Source: CAYUQT01 sp964596165
Lineage (GTDB): Bacteria; Planctomycetota; Phycisphaerae; UBA1845; JAFGLZ01
DNA length: 64,000 nucleotides
Direction of reading: 5' to 3'
Assembly: GCA_964596165.1 (NCBI GenBank)
Contig: CAZQTW010000008.1
Span: 62,001 to 126,000 of the forward strand
Part shown: one piece after another, positions 17,557 through 26,714 of the stretch
Layout of the letters: every line of letters starts with the position of its first letter
How positions within the stretch are numbered: position 1 is the stretch's first letter
The notes under the pieces: model-generated
Told to the model about the DNA's origin: nothing
The model's database searches: none
The model's input: the letters and a program-made list of their open reading frames with translations, nothing else
Translations under genes and position numbers: made by a program

Positions 17557-20500
17557 TCATTCACGCACGACCAACGCATAGCGTCCTGATCCGACTGCGT
17601 ATACGGCCGAGCCATCCTCCATCCGCAGAAATCGTACGCCTTCAGCCGTGCCGGCTGAGCGACCGCCTTCGGTTACCGCGCTCGCGGATTTCGCCGGCAC
17701 ATAGACCGTGGCCGTGGTGTTTGCCGGAATGGTTACGTCGATCGTCAACACGCCCTTCTCACGCCTCCAGTGAACGCCGATTTCACCGTGGATGGACGTG
17801 TAGGTTCCCTTGACCCATGTCAGGTCGCCCACGACGTGGGGTTTAATGATGACTCTGCTGAATCCGGGTCCTTGGGGGTCGGGGCAAATGCCCACATGGT
17901 ACTTGTAGAACCATTCCTCGATATGCCCAAGCATGAAGTGATTCTGCGAGAGTTCCCGTCTCGCGTCCCACGATTCGATGAGCGACGTGGCACCCTTGGC
18001 AATCTGATACCCGTACCCGGGCTGATCGGTCTGCCGGGTCATGTCGAAGACGACATCCGACCGGCCGTTGCCGGCCAGCGCGAGCAGGAGGAACTGGTGG
18101 CCGACATCGCCCGCGGTCGGGCGGTTGCCGTGGGCGCGGACATCCTTCACGATGTGCTCGACGATCTTCGGAACGACCTTGGGTTCCGCCAAGCCCAGGA
18201 CCACGGCCATCGCGTTCGCGCACTGACTGCCCGTGGCGTACCGGCCGGTATCCGCCTTAAAGTACGTGCGATTGAACGCATCGCGGACGTTCTTGCCCAA
18301 CTCGGCCCACTTGCGGGCGTCGTCGGTTTTGCCGAGCAGCTTGGCTACCTTCTCCAAAATGATGATGTCGTAGTAGTACGTGGCGGTGGCCGTCACGCCT
18401 TTCGGGGTGAGCTGCGATTCACCCGGCGGATTCGGCCCGATATCACACCAGTCGCCCAGGCCATGCGAGACGATGTGGTCCTTCGCCTTGCTCGATAGGT
18501 AATCGACGTAGCGACACATCCCGGCATAGTGGTCCCGAAGGATCTGAGTGTCGCCGTACATTTGATAGACGTACCATGGGGCGATGACGTAGGCACTGCC
18601 CCATTCCGGCGAGTCGCGGAAGCCGCCGCTGAACACGGTGTATTCCGGTGCGATGTCCGGCACCATGCCGTTATCGAGTTGGGCCTCGGCCATGTCGCGC
18701 AGGATCTTGGTGTACAGCGCGGGCACATCGTAGTTGTACATCACACCGGGGCCCATCAGGTGAGCCTCTTCCAGCCAGCCCAGCTTCTCGCGATGCGGGC
18801 AGTCGGTGAGCACGCTCTGCATGTTGCTGCGGATCGCCCAGACGATGATCTCGTGGATCTTGTTGAACAACGGATTCGAGCACGAGAACTCACCCGTCGG
18901 TGCTGCCGCGGCGTGCGTCACCTGGCCCTGGAGATCCACGATGAGCGGCCTGGCGGAGGGTCCCGACGCCTGAGCGGGGTCGCGGGTCGCGCCTTCCACC
19001 TGGACGTATCGGAACCCCGTGTAGGTGAATCGCGGGCTCCAGGTCTCGACGTCCTCTCCTTTCAGCGTGTAGCTGAAACAGACGGGTGCGCCTGACGATC
19101 GTTGGTCGGCCATGCCCGTGTCGCTGAGCAGCTCGGAGGTGATGAGCTTGACCGTCGCGCCTTCCGGTCCCTTGATGGATATCTGAGGTCGTCCCGATGC
19201 GTTTTGTCCGAGGTCGTAGACGAAGATGCCGGGCTTGGGCTCGGTAACCTTGATGGGTTTTCGCATCTGGATGACCTTGATCGGCGGCGCCATCGAGGCG
19301 GCCAGAGCGCCGCCCGGCCCCTCCGTCGCCCTCACCGGGTTCCAGGACGAATCGTCAAACCCCGGTCGATCCCAGTTCGGTTTCTCCAGTCGAGCGTCGT
19401 AGTCCTCTCCGCCGTACACGCAGGAGAAGACGATCGGTCCCGTCGCCGCCTTCCAAGAACCGTCGCTCACAATCACGTCACCGGTTCCGTCGTTGTATTC
19501 CAAGTGAAGCTGGAGGATGAACTTGGGTGGTCCGAACGACCCGAGAAACTTGACGTATCGACCGCCGGTGACGTTGTACATGCCGTTGCCGAGCATTACG
19601 CCGATGGCGTTTGCGCCTTGGTTGACCCGACCGGTAACATCGTACGTTGTGTAAAGGCACCGTTTGCGGTAGTTCGTCCAGCCGGGGTCGAGTTCCCGAT
19701 CGCCTACCTTCCCCCCATTGAGGCGGAGTTCGTAGAATCCCAGTCCGCAGATGTAGACGGTCGCTCGAGCCACGGCCTTGGATACCGAGAAATCGCGGCG
19801 AAACAGGGACAAGGGGGGAGTCGGGCAGGTCGGTGTCTTCCAGGGTTCCATGCCGACTTTACCAAGAGGCTTGGCCGAAGCCCAGTTGGAATCGTCAAAG
19901 CCCACCGCAAGCCAGTCGGCTCGCTCCTTGTCGGCTGCCTTCCAGCTCTCGTCAATGCGAACCACCACTTGTGGAGCATCCCTGTAATCAACAACGAGCT
20001 TGCCGGCCAATCCGGCGGGATTCGGCGCCGAACCTTCGTTCGTCGCCGCCACGGCGAAGACATTCGGACCCGGCTTCAGAAGCGGGCGCACGTCGAAAAC
20101 GGTGGTACTGGTCCAGTTGTTGTTGATCTTTCCGGCCTCCTTTCCATTGACGAAGAGCGTGCAGCGGTTGTCGACGGCCATCAGAAGACGGGCTGCCAGG
20201 ACGGTTCGGTCGGCCGGCAGCTCCACCTTTCGCCGGAAGAGCCGGGTTCCGGGAGGCGCGGCCTTGGCCGGGTCGCCTTCGGGAAACCAGACCCATTGGC
20301 AATCCGCCAACGTCGGCTGGTCCGACAATTCCCGGGTAATCCATCTCGCCGTCCAGTCCGTGGAGGCTGTCAGGCCCATGGACCAATGCGCGGGCGAGCT
20401 CCACGGCGAGGGGTTGTGATTCCTGTCCCACGATCGAACCTTCCACCAGCATTCTTGTCTCGATGCGAGGGGCTTGCCGGCGTAAACGACGTGAGTCGTC

Positions 20501-20781
20501 CGGTTCGTGCTTACCTTGCCCGAATCCCAGAGGTCGCCCCGATCCGTCTTCAGCGCATCCTGACTGTTGGCCACGAGGATCTGATAGGCCGTCTGGGTTT
20601 GCGCACGCTGGCCTGATTCCAGCGTCCAACTAAGTCGAGGCCGGCCGACGTCGATGCCCAGTGGGTCAACAAGGTATTCGCACCGGAGTCCCACAGACTT
20701 CAGGCCGCCGGGGGCAGCGCAACTGCCGACTACCGTTCCCACCACAAGGAGCACACCTGTCGCGAATGCATGCCTCTTCAT
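17557..20781 (-). CDS. Alpha-L-rhamnosidase (GH78), lipoprotein
   Basis: 1074 residues releasing terminal alpha-L-rhamnose. Lipobox VGSC with Cys21. Order: N-terminal fibronectin-like domain (about 30-140, LRCEYLVDPLGID, RPRLSW), an accessory sandwich (about 145-310, WTARWITREL), the Bac_rhamnosid N domain (about 325-490, GLGFYELRLNGGKVGD, LDPGWTNY), a linker sandwich, a six-hairpin barrel (about 640-960) and a C-terminal beta domain. The barrel holds TDCPHREKLGWLEEAHL, equivalent to the DCPxRxxxLGWxxDA acid motif; the usual Asp region reads EEA here. GGAG lies seven bases before the ATG. Middle gene of the 23.7-16.7 kb minus-strand unit. Confidence 0.92.
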   Translation of the reverse strand: MKRHAFATGVLLVVGTVVGSCAAPGGLKSVGLRCEYLVDPLGIDVGRPRLSWTLESGQRAQTQTAYQILVANSQDALKTDRGDLWDSGKVSTNRTTHVVYAGKPLASRQECWWKVRSWDRNHNPSPWSSPAHWSMGLTASTDWTARWITRELSDQPTLADCQWVWFPEGDPAKAAPPGTRLFRRKVELPADRTVLAARLLMAVDNRCTLFVNGKEAGKINNNWTSTTVFDVRPLLKPGPNVFAVAATNEGSAPNPAGLAGKLVVDYRDAPQVVVRIDESWKAADKERADWLAVGFDDSNWASAKPLGKVGMEPWKTPTCPTPPLSLFRRDFSVSKAVARATVYICGLGFYELRLNGGKVGDRELDPGWTNYRKRCLYTTYDVTGRVNQGANAIGVMLGNGMYNVTGGRYVKFLGSFGPPKFILQLHLEYNDGTGDVIVSDGSWKAATGPIVFSCVYGGEDYDARLEKPNWDRPGFDDSSWNPVRATEGPGGALAASMAPPIKVIQMRKPIKVTEPKPGIFVYDLGQNASGRPQISIKGPEGATVKLITSELLSDTGMADQRSSGAPVCFSYTLKGEDVETWSPRFTYTGFRYVQVEGATRDPAQASGPSARPLIVDLQGQVTHAAAAPTGEFSCSNPLFNKIHEIIVWAIRSNMQSVLTDCPHREKLGWLEEAHLMGPGVMYNYDVPALYTKILRDMAEAQLDNGMVPDIAPEYTVFSGGFRDSPEWGSAYVIAPWYVYQMYGDTQILRDHYAGMCRYVDYLSSKAKDHIVSHGLGDWCDIGPNPPGESQLTPKGVTATATYYYDIIILEKVAKLLGKTDDARKWAELGKNVRDAFNRTYFKADTGRYATGSQCANAMAVVLGLAEPKVVPKIVEHIVKDVRAHGNRPTAGDVGHQFLLLALAGNGRSDVVFDMTRQTDQPGYGYQIAKGATSLIESWDARRELSQNHFMLGHIEEWFYKYHVGICPDPQGPGFSRVIIKPHVVGDLTWVKGTYTSIHGEIGVHWRREKGVLTIDVTIPANTTATVYVPAKSASAVTEGGRSAGTAEGVRFLRMEDGSAVYAVGSGRYALVVRE

Positions 20782-20827
20782 CTTCGGTCTCCGTCGAAAA
20801 CGTCCCTGAGCTTTTCCAGGGCCGGGT

Positions 20828-22327
20828 TCAATACCACACTCCCAGGTCCAACCTTACCACGCTGAGATCCGTCTTGCCGATGTTGGTCACCACAATCGCG
20901 TTGTCTCCGGGCTTCAGCACCGTAGGCGGCACTATGAAGACCCGACACGTGTCCGGGTTCGGCTCGCGGCTCAGCAGATCCTTGTCCATGAACGCCATGA
21001 AGATGTTCGCCGACGACGGCCTTCGCGGATTGGCAAGTGCGGCTCCGTTGATCGACACGCCAACCTCCGGTCCTCCTGCGATCAACAGCAGCGCCCGCGA
21101 GACGGGTAGGGCGGCGGCGGGCAGCCTCAGCGAAAGATCGACCGACTTGCCTGCCGGAACCGGCCTCGGCAGCGGCGTGGGCGGGTCGACATGCGATCGG
21201 TGGGTATTTGTTACCAGCGTATACAGTGCAGGCTTGCACCGAGTCTTGACCGGGTCGTCGAGGTCGGCGATCCATTCATAGGGCTGATCGGCCAGGTACT
21301 CCGTCCAGCAGGGGAAATTGAACAGGTTCAAACCGTCGGCGCCTTGGTCGTACACGCCCATCGCCCAGCCCCGGTACGACTCGAGCGTGTGACACCGGCC
21401 GCTATGGTTCATGTCGGTTCCGGCGTAGATCGGAACCGGGTTTGAGTTCATGAGCTTGCGGAATTCTTGGATCGGGATAACGGTGTCGCACGACAGGAAC
21501 GGCGCCGGCGTCAGGAAGTCGATGAGCTTCAGCTTCGCCCATTCGGCGAGGTCGAGCCCCATCTTGCGGCAACCGTTGGGTGTCGTCGGCACGCGCGCGG
21601 ACAGCAGAATCCGCTTGTTCCGACGAGCACCGAGCTCATCCAGCATCTTCCGAACCGACAGCGTGAACTCGGTGATGCTGCCCCGCTTGGTCCATATCTC
21701 GTCGCCCTGGCCCGACAGATGCCGCGGGAATCGCATCCAGTCGAGCTGGAACCCGTCAACATCATATCGGTTGGCCATATCGGCCAGGCTGCTCAAGACA
21801 TAGGCTCGCACCTCAGGCCGCGAATAGTCGAGGCAGTAGGACATCCAATCGGCCTTGTTGTTCTTCACCTCGTCTACGCCGACAACGCAATCGGGATGCT
21901 TCTTCCGAAAGCCGCTGATGTTCCAGTCGTCCTTGTCGTTGGCATTGTGCACGTCGTTCATGCGATAGGTAATGAAGACCTCTTTGCCAGCCTTTCGGAG
22001 ATACTCAAAGAACTTTCCGGGCGGATCCTCGCCTCGGGCGATGGCGGCGTTCAGTGCCGGAGCCATCCTCGCCGGCACGACCTCGCCGACCTTACAGGGA
22101 TAGTAGAACGTCCCTGCGCCTAGGCAGACCAGATAGGTCGTTACGGACTTCGGACACTGATCCGCTGCCCACCTGAGATCATCATCCGTCAGCGTCTTCA
22201 TCCAGAAGAGGTTGGATCCGTCGTTATCGATGATGAAGCGCCTATGCACCTCGGCGACCGACGGGCTTGCTGTCGTCGCCAGTATAAGAAGGACCAGATA
22301 GGATCGCGCGGTTCGGGTGATGCTCAT
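20828..22327 (-). CDS. Secreted GHL10-type glycoside hydrolase with C-terminal beta domain
   Basis: 499 residues with a signal peptide (TARSYLVLLILATTASPSVAE). The barrel includes FITYRMNDVHNAND, LDYSRPEVRAYVLSSLADMANRYDVDGFQLDWMRFPRHL, which is the GHL10 hallmark, KRILLSARVPTTPNG and GADGLNLFNFPCW. The last 120 residues form a beta domain (LSLRLPAAALPVS to VRLDLGVWY). AGGAGG lies ten bases before the ATG and only 15 bases separate it from the SGNH gene upstream, so the two are co-transcribed. Substrate unknown. Confidence 0.78.
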   Translation of the reverse strand: MSITRTARSYLVLLILATTASPSVAEVHRRFIIDNDGSNLFWMKTLTDDDLRWAADQCPKSVTTYLVCLGAGTFYYPCKVGEVVPARMAPALNAAIARGEDPPGKFFEYLRKAGKEVFITYRMNDVHNANDKDDWNISGFRKKHPDCVVGVDEVKNNKADWMSYCLDYSRPEVRAYVLSSLADMANRYDVDGFQLDWMRFPRHLSGQGDEIWTKRGSITEFTLSVRKMLDELGARRNKRILLSARVPTTPNGCRKMGLDLAEWAKLKLIDFLTPAPFLSCDTVIPIQEFRKLMNSNPVPIYAGTDMNHSGRCHTLESYRGWAMGVYDQGADGLNLFNFPCWTEYLADQPYEWIADLDDPVKTRCKPALYTLVTNTHRSHVDPPTPLPRPVPAGKSVDLSLRLPAAALPVSRALLLIAGGPEVGVSINGAALANPRRPSSANIFMAFMDKDLLSREPNPDTCRVFIVPPTVLKPGDNAIVVTNIGKTDLSVVRLDLGVWY

Positions 22328-22342
22328 TGGCGTTGCTTCCTC

Positions 22343-23665
22343 CTATTTGATCAACTCACCGATGATCAGCACTCCCCCCGCTCGTACGCAAGTTCCGTCG
22401 TACTTCTTGGGGTTCGAGCGGCTTTCTCCGACGATGCTGCGGTCCGGCTGCTTCGCGTCGATCTCGATCCTGACCGTGTGGACCTCATCCTTCAATCCTG
22501 ATGCGATTTCAAGGGTAGCGATCCGATGATACGAGCAGTACTGGTCGAACCTTGGCCGCGGCGGATGTGCCTTGCCGTCGACGATGCAGACGACTTGGGC
22601 GCCGTCAGGCCCGACCAAGTCGTATAGCCTTACGAGGGTGCCCCGGAACTTGAAGGAAATCGTCTCGCCCGGTTTGGTCGCCTCCCAGATTTCGGACATG
22701 CGGCCATGAAATGCCCCGCCCAACCCGCCGGTGGCCGGCAGCTTCCGCCAGCCCTTGCTGAACATCCATGGCTCCATGGGCAGAAGGCGGGCGCCCTCCC
22801 AATTGTCCGGCATAAACGGCTCACCCGGCTTGTGCGGACCGGCCCGTGGTGCCTGCATCATCTTGGTCATCGCGTCGGCGATGACCTCCAGGAAGATCTG
22901 GTGGCCGGCGTCATGCGGATGAACACCATCATTGGAGAAGATGATCTTTTCCTTGCCGGCGGGCGCCTCCTTTTCGACTTGGGTGTGTGCTCGCGGCGTG
23001 AAGATCAGTTTTCCTTCGCGGGCCATTTGGACCACGCGAAGGGCCACGTTGATCGACGGGATGCCATAGTGGTCGGCCACGTATTCGTGCGCCGCAACGG
23101 ATGGCGGGCAGCGACCGTCCGCAAGGTCGACCTCAAAGCCGTTTTCGTACGTGTAGATGAAACAGATGTCGATCGTCGGGTCGGTCCGCCACGTTTGCCG
23201 GACAATGCCCTCCATGCCGCGCCAGATCCGTTCGGCCGGCGCGCCGGCGTCGTTGACGGCGAACTCTACGAAGAGCAGATCGGGTCTGTGATCGAGGACA
23301 TCCTGACGGAGCCGAAAGACTCCCAGATCAGAGCCGGTGCCGCCGATCGCTGCGTGAATCTGTTCCACCTTCGCCTGCGGGAACGTCTTGCGGAACCAAT
23401 CCAGCGTCTTGGGTCGCCAGCCTTCGGCCTGCGTGATGCTGCCACCGAGATAGGCGATACGAACCTCCTTGCTCTGTTTCAGCTTCGTGAGAACGTTGCC
23501 GAGGCCGCCGCGCTCCCGAAACAGCTCAGTGGGGACCTGTCGGGTTGAGGGCGTGACGCCCCTTGTTTCCCCGGCCGAGGTTTCGACGAGTGCAGTGCCA
23601 AACAGAATCGTCCCCACGGCCATCGCAAGCCGGAGCGGGATCGAACACAAGCGAAATGACACCAT
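22343..23665 (-). CDS. Secreted SGNH/GDSL-type esterase with C-terminal beta domain
   Basis: 440 residues. A signal peptide precedes an SGNH hydrolase domain: block I GGSIT with nucleophile Ser76, block III FVEFAVND and block V DGVHPHDAGH with the catalytic Asp and His. Such enzymes deacetylate or de-esterify carbohydrates. After residue 290 a beta-sandwich follows (WMFSKGWRKLPATGG, ISFKFRGTLVRLYDLVGPDG). AGGAGG lies seven bases before the ATG. First gene of a unit with the GHL10 protein, the GH78 rhamnosidase and the cyclophilin, so an O-acyl decoration on the same glycan is a likely target. Confidence 0.85.
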   Translation of the reverse strand: MVSFRLCSIPLRLAMAVGTILFGTALVETSAGETRGVTPSTRQVPTELFRERGGLGNVLTKLKQSKEVRIAYLGGSITQAEGWRPKTLDWFRKTFPQAKVEQIHAAIGGTGSDLGVFRLRQDVLDHRPDLLFVEFAVNDAGAPAERIWRGMEGIVRQTWRTDPTIDICFIYTYENGFEVDLADGRCPPSVAAHEYVADHYGIPSINVALRVVQMAREGKLIFTPRAHTQVEKEAPAGKEKIIFSNDGVHPHDAGHQIFLEVIADAMTKMMQAPRAGPHKPGEPFMPDNWEGARLLPMEPWMFSKGWRKLPATGGLGGAFHGRMSEIWEATKPGETISFKFRGTLVRLYDLVGPDGAQVVCIVDGKAHPPRPRFDQYCSYHRIATLEIASGLKDEVHTVRIEIDAKQPDRSIVGESRSNPKKYDGTCVRAGGVLIIGELIK

Positions 23666-23818
23666 AGCGCCGCCTCCTGATGAAATCGCGAGCGTATCTT
23701 AGCGAAGGGGCGTGTTGGCTGCATCTATTCCTCCCCGGGGGTCCGACCCTTGGCATGGCTGACCTGCATGTGCGAGAATACGTTACGGGGCTGCAGTCCT
23801 GGGGAGTGGAGAACGGCT

Positions 23819-24817
23819 ATGGGAACGAAACACTTGTCGGACCGAATGGCTTTGTTGCGTCAAGCGCGCGATGTCGCGGTTTTGGTGGTTGCCCTCTCCT
23901 GTTGTGGAGTCATGCCCGCTCAGGCGGCCGATGCGGAGAAGGGCAAGTCGTCGAGCGTGCTAAAAGTCGTATCTTACAACGTTCAATTCCTGCCCGCCGG
24001 GGCCTCGATCGTCAACAAACGGAAGGATCCTGAGTATCGGGCTCGAACGCTCGCAAGGCGGCTGGCGGCTTATGATATCATCGGGCTCAACGAGACGTTC
24101 CACGACAAACACCGAGAGATACTCATGGGCGAATTTCGAAAGACCATCGGCGAAGGATGCAGCATACTGATCGCGCCTCAACCCACGGACGGTCGCTTCA
24201 ACAGCGGTCTGGCGATCGTCAGCCCGCTACCGTTCCTGGAAACGCATGTCCTGACCTACAGCGTCGGGAGCAGTCCGAGACAATACGGCATCTTCGCGGA
24301 TGGGTTTGCGGCCAAGGGTGCCCTCCATGCCCGCGTGGCCCGCGGTGCGACGAGGCAAAGTGAGTTCGTCGATGTCTTCGTCACGCACCTGGACAGTAAG
24401 GACGCTCAGGTGCGGCAGGTTCAATACGAAGAGCTGGGGAAATTCGTCGGACAGCACAGCGATGCCAAGCAGCCCACGTTGATCATGGGAGACATGAACA
24501 CCCGCGGCAATCCCCCGTACATGCAGAATCCGAGCTCGGCCTACCACATCATGCTGGCCTCCTATCAGAAGGGCCGGCCCGGGGCGCCCATTATCGATCT
24601 CTGGCCGCACCTGAACTCGGGGCAGGGCGGTACCGGCGAGCCGGGTGATCAGGACCACAGCGGTCGCATCGACTACATCCTGCTGTCCAACCCGGTCAAA
24701 GGCGGCTGCAAGCTGGAGCCCCTGACGGCCAGAGTGAACCCCTTCCTCGACGACCGCGTGGTCTCCCTGTCCGATCACTCGGCCGTGGAGGCCGAACTTC
24801 GCTGGCGATCGCGGTGA
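23819..24817 (+). CDS. Secreted endonuclease/exonuclease/phosphatase family hydrolase
   Basis: 332 residues from ATG 23819 (GGAG seven bases upstream). After a signal region (LLRQARDVAVLVVALSCCGVMPAQA) comes an EEP fold: VVSYNVQFLP, IIGLNETF with the metal glutamate, IVSPLPFLE, FVTHLDS, the MGDMNTRG motif, SGRIDYILLS and the terminal SDHSAVEAEL. The extra-cytoplasmic location suggests a sphingomyelinase-like, phosphatase or extracellular nuclease activity; I cannot choose. Its 3' end is 11 bases from the convergent GGDEF gene. Confidence 0.85.
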   Translation: MGTKHLSDRMALLRQARDVAVLVVALSCCGVMPAQAADAEKGKSSSVLKVVSYNVQFLPAGASIVNKRKDPEYRARTLARRLAAYDIIGLNETFHDKHREILMGEFRKTIGEGCSILIAPQPTDGRFNSGLAIVSPLPFLETHVLTYSVGSSPRQYGIFADGFAAKGALHARVARGATRQSEFVDVFVTHLDSKDAQVRQVQYEELGKFVGQHSDAKQPTLIMGDMNTRGNPPYMQNPSSAYHIMLASYQKGRPGAPIIDLWPHLNSGQGGTGEPGDQDHSGRIDYILLSNPVKGGCKLEPLTARVNPFLDDRVVSLSDHSAVEAELRWRSR

Positions 24818-24828
24818 AATGACTCGCG

Positions 24829-26319
24829 TTACGGCGAGAGAAGGGCGCCGGCCGGACTTGCAGTCGAGCGTACCGTTCGCATTGCGGGTTCCGAGGCCAC
24901 GCAATTCCTGCCGCGGGCCTTGGCCAGGTAGAGCGAATTGTCGGCCATTGCGATCAGGTCGGCGGCCGATGCCTGGCCGTCATACTGACACAGTCCGATG
25001 CTGATCGTGGTGCGAATGGGCTGTCCTTGCCACAGACAAGGTCGCTGCGCCAACACTTGTGCCAATCGGCCGGCGACCGGTTGAGCTTGTTCGAGTGTCG
25101 TGTTGGGCAATATCACGGCGAACTCATCCCCGCCATACCTCGCGGGCAGATCGATCTCTCGAACCGTCGACCGGATTCGCCGAGAAACCTCCTTCAGCAC
25201 GGCATCGCCCGCGGGATGACCATGGATGTCGTTGACTTCCTTGAGGCCGTCCAGGTCGATCATGGCCAGGGTCAGCGGGGCTCCGTATCGGCGGGAACGC
25301 AGAAACTCCTGCTTGAGTTGTTCCTGAAACGTCCGACGATTGGGCAATCCCGTAAGACCGTCGGTTCTTGCCTGGTGCTGAACCTTCTTGAATTCGTATG
25401 CGTTCCATAACGAAGTGCTGATCAGCCGGCAAATCGGTTCAATGAGGTCCAGGCGCTTTGCACCGAAGCCGGCAGGACGAGACGGATCGCTCAGATTGAG
25501 AACGCCAAGCAGAAGGTCGTGACTGATGAGAGGGGCGATGATGCACGAATCGGTCTGATAATGTGGGTGATACGGACGCCTTGCGGTGCTGAAGGAGAGC
25601 GCCCGAGCCTCCGCACGGTTTCGCACCACCCACAACCGTCGCGATCGAGCGGCCAAGACCATCAGCCGATCCGCCGAATCCGTCAAGCTCACCTCTGTGT
25701 CGATCAAGTAGGGGTGCGTTTGCCCGGCGAGACAGAGACGCTGTCGCGATTCGTCGTGGAGGTAAAAACTGGCCAGCCGTGCGCCAAGCCATTCCGAGAG
25801 GCGCTCGACACAGACTCCGGCGATCCGTCGACTGTCCAGAACGGCCAGATCTCGAGCGAAATCCGCCAAGTGTCGGGCCTCATTCAGGTTGGGTCTTCTC
25901 CTTCTGATTGACACATGTGGCAGGTCGTCAGCCGATGGGACAGCGTCAGGGGTGTCTTTGCGACCCGGAACTCCGCCGAGCAGCAGGCCGAGCTGGTGCT
26001 CGAGTTCGGCCTTGTCAAGATGTCGGTGGAAGACCATCTCGGCATAGTCTTCCGATAGGCGTCTGGTGGGGCTGCCCGTGGCCAGGGTCTGACCAGACAA
26101 CTGACGCAGTTTCCGACTCCATTCGCATCTATTCAGATCTTCGTGGTCGAAGTCGACAAGCAACCAGTCGTTCAAGCTGATTGCGCTAGGGAGTCGCTCG
26201 GGCGTGTGGACCGCGCGATACTTGATCGACAGGTTCGAGGCGCCCACGGCCCTTCTGCACGCTTGGTGAACTCTCCTATCGTGGCTGATGACAAAGAGTT
26301 GTGTATCCTGGGAGGTCAT
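24829..26319 (-). CDS. Diguanylate cyclase (REC-like, GAF, GGDEF)
   Basis: 496 residues from ATG 26319 (GGGAG six to seven bases upstream). An N-terminal segment of about 110 residues (TQLFVISHDRRVHQACRRA, DWLLVDFDHED) resembles a degenerate receiver domain. A GAF domain follows (about 155-310, CVERLSEWLGARLASFYLHD, SCIIAPLISHDLLLGVLNLSD), then a GGDEF domain with an intact YGGDEFAVI. The inhibitory I-site is present as REID exactly five residues before GGDEF. It should make c-di-GMP under product inhibition. It is divergent from the operon leading into the flagellar genes, suggesting a motility or surface switch. Confidence 0.92.
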   Translation of the reverse strand: MTSQDTQLFVISHDRRVHQACRRAVGASNLSIKYRAVHTPERLPSAISLNDWLLVDFDHEDLNRCEWSRKLRQLSGQTLATGSPTRRLSEDYAEMVFHRHLDKAELEHQLGLLLGGVPGRKDTPDAVPSADDLPHVSIRRRRPNLNEARHLADFARDLAVLDSRRIAGVCVERLSEWLGARLASFYLHDESRQRLCLAGQTHPYLIDTEVSLTDSADRLMVLAARSRRLWVVRNRAEARALSFSTARRPYHPHYQTDSCIIAPLISHDLLLGVLNLSDPSRPAGFGAKRLDLIEPICRLISTSLWNAYEFKKVQHQARTDGLTGLPNRRTFQEQLKQEFLRSRRYGAPLTLAMIDLDGLKEVNDIHGHPAGDAVLKEVSRRIRSTVREIDLPARYGGDEFAVILPNTTLEQAQPVAGRLAQVLAQRPCLWQGQPIRTTISIGLCQYDGQASAADLIAMADNSLYLAKARGRNCVASEPAMRTVRSTASPAGALLSP

Positions 26320-26714
26320 GGCAGGCTCCCGTACCGCCGGCGCGATCGCCCAGTCGCGATAACCTGCTTGGGTACTTATCGGCCTTTCTACGAGTTGAGT
26401 CAAAGATTTCCGGCCGAATGCCGATTTATAGCTACAAGGCTATCGGACCTTCCGCGCGAAGCGGGGAGATTTCGCTACCCCGCGGAGTGTGGAGCTCGGA
26501 TGCAGGCGATAGCGTCCGTATCCGCGTTTGTGTCCGATCGGCCCGTTGCATCGTCCGCCCTCTCTTTAGGGGTGGGTTTCGTGACGCGGCTGGGGCCTAT
26601 TCGCCGCGACAAAGCGCGCCGGGTTATTCGAGCTGCTGTGCAGCGGTCGGGTTGGGGTTGTCCTTAGTGACGAGCGGTGGCCCGATCGCGATGCCTTGTC
26701 GGAGACAAGGCGGG
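26320..26714. other. Divergent intergenic region, diguanylate cyclase / TPR gene
   Basis: 395 bases. It carries the minus-strand promoter candidate at 26375-26403. The frame upstream of the TPR gene stays open, but its translation has no recognisable domain beyond a short MPIYSYKAIG resembling a GspF start; I regard it as non-coding. No clear plus-strand promoter was found. Confidence 0.45.
26375..26403 (-). promoter_or_regulatory. Promoter candidate for the diguanylate cyclase gene
   Basis: On the minus strand TTGACT (26398-26403), a 17-base spacer and GATAAG (26375-26380) form a sigma-70-like element. The same -10 area reads GCCGATAA (26376-26383), identical to the flagellar sigma-28 -10 consensus, but no good TAAA lies 15 bases upstream. 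Either factor is possible. Confidence 0.45.

Noticed and set aside
19102..20616. 504-codon frame antisense to the GH78 gene
   Set aside because: Third-position GC of the rhamnosidase frame explains it; no recognisable protein.
24823..24838. CTCGC/GCGAG hairpin between convergent EEP and GGDEF genes
   Set aside because: Only 5 bp, overlaps the stop codon of the cyclase gene and has no T-run; not listed as a terminator.
26419..26714. In-frame extension upstream of the TPR gene beginning MPIYSYKAIG, similar to a GspF start
   Set aside because: Similarity stops after about ten residues and the rest is Cys/Arg-rich nonsense; the transmembrane anchor and ribosome site support the start at 26715.
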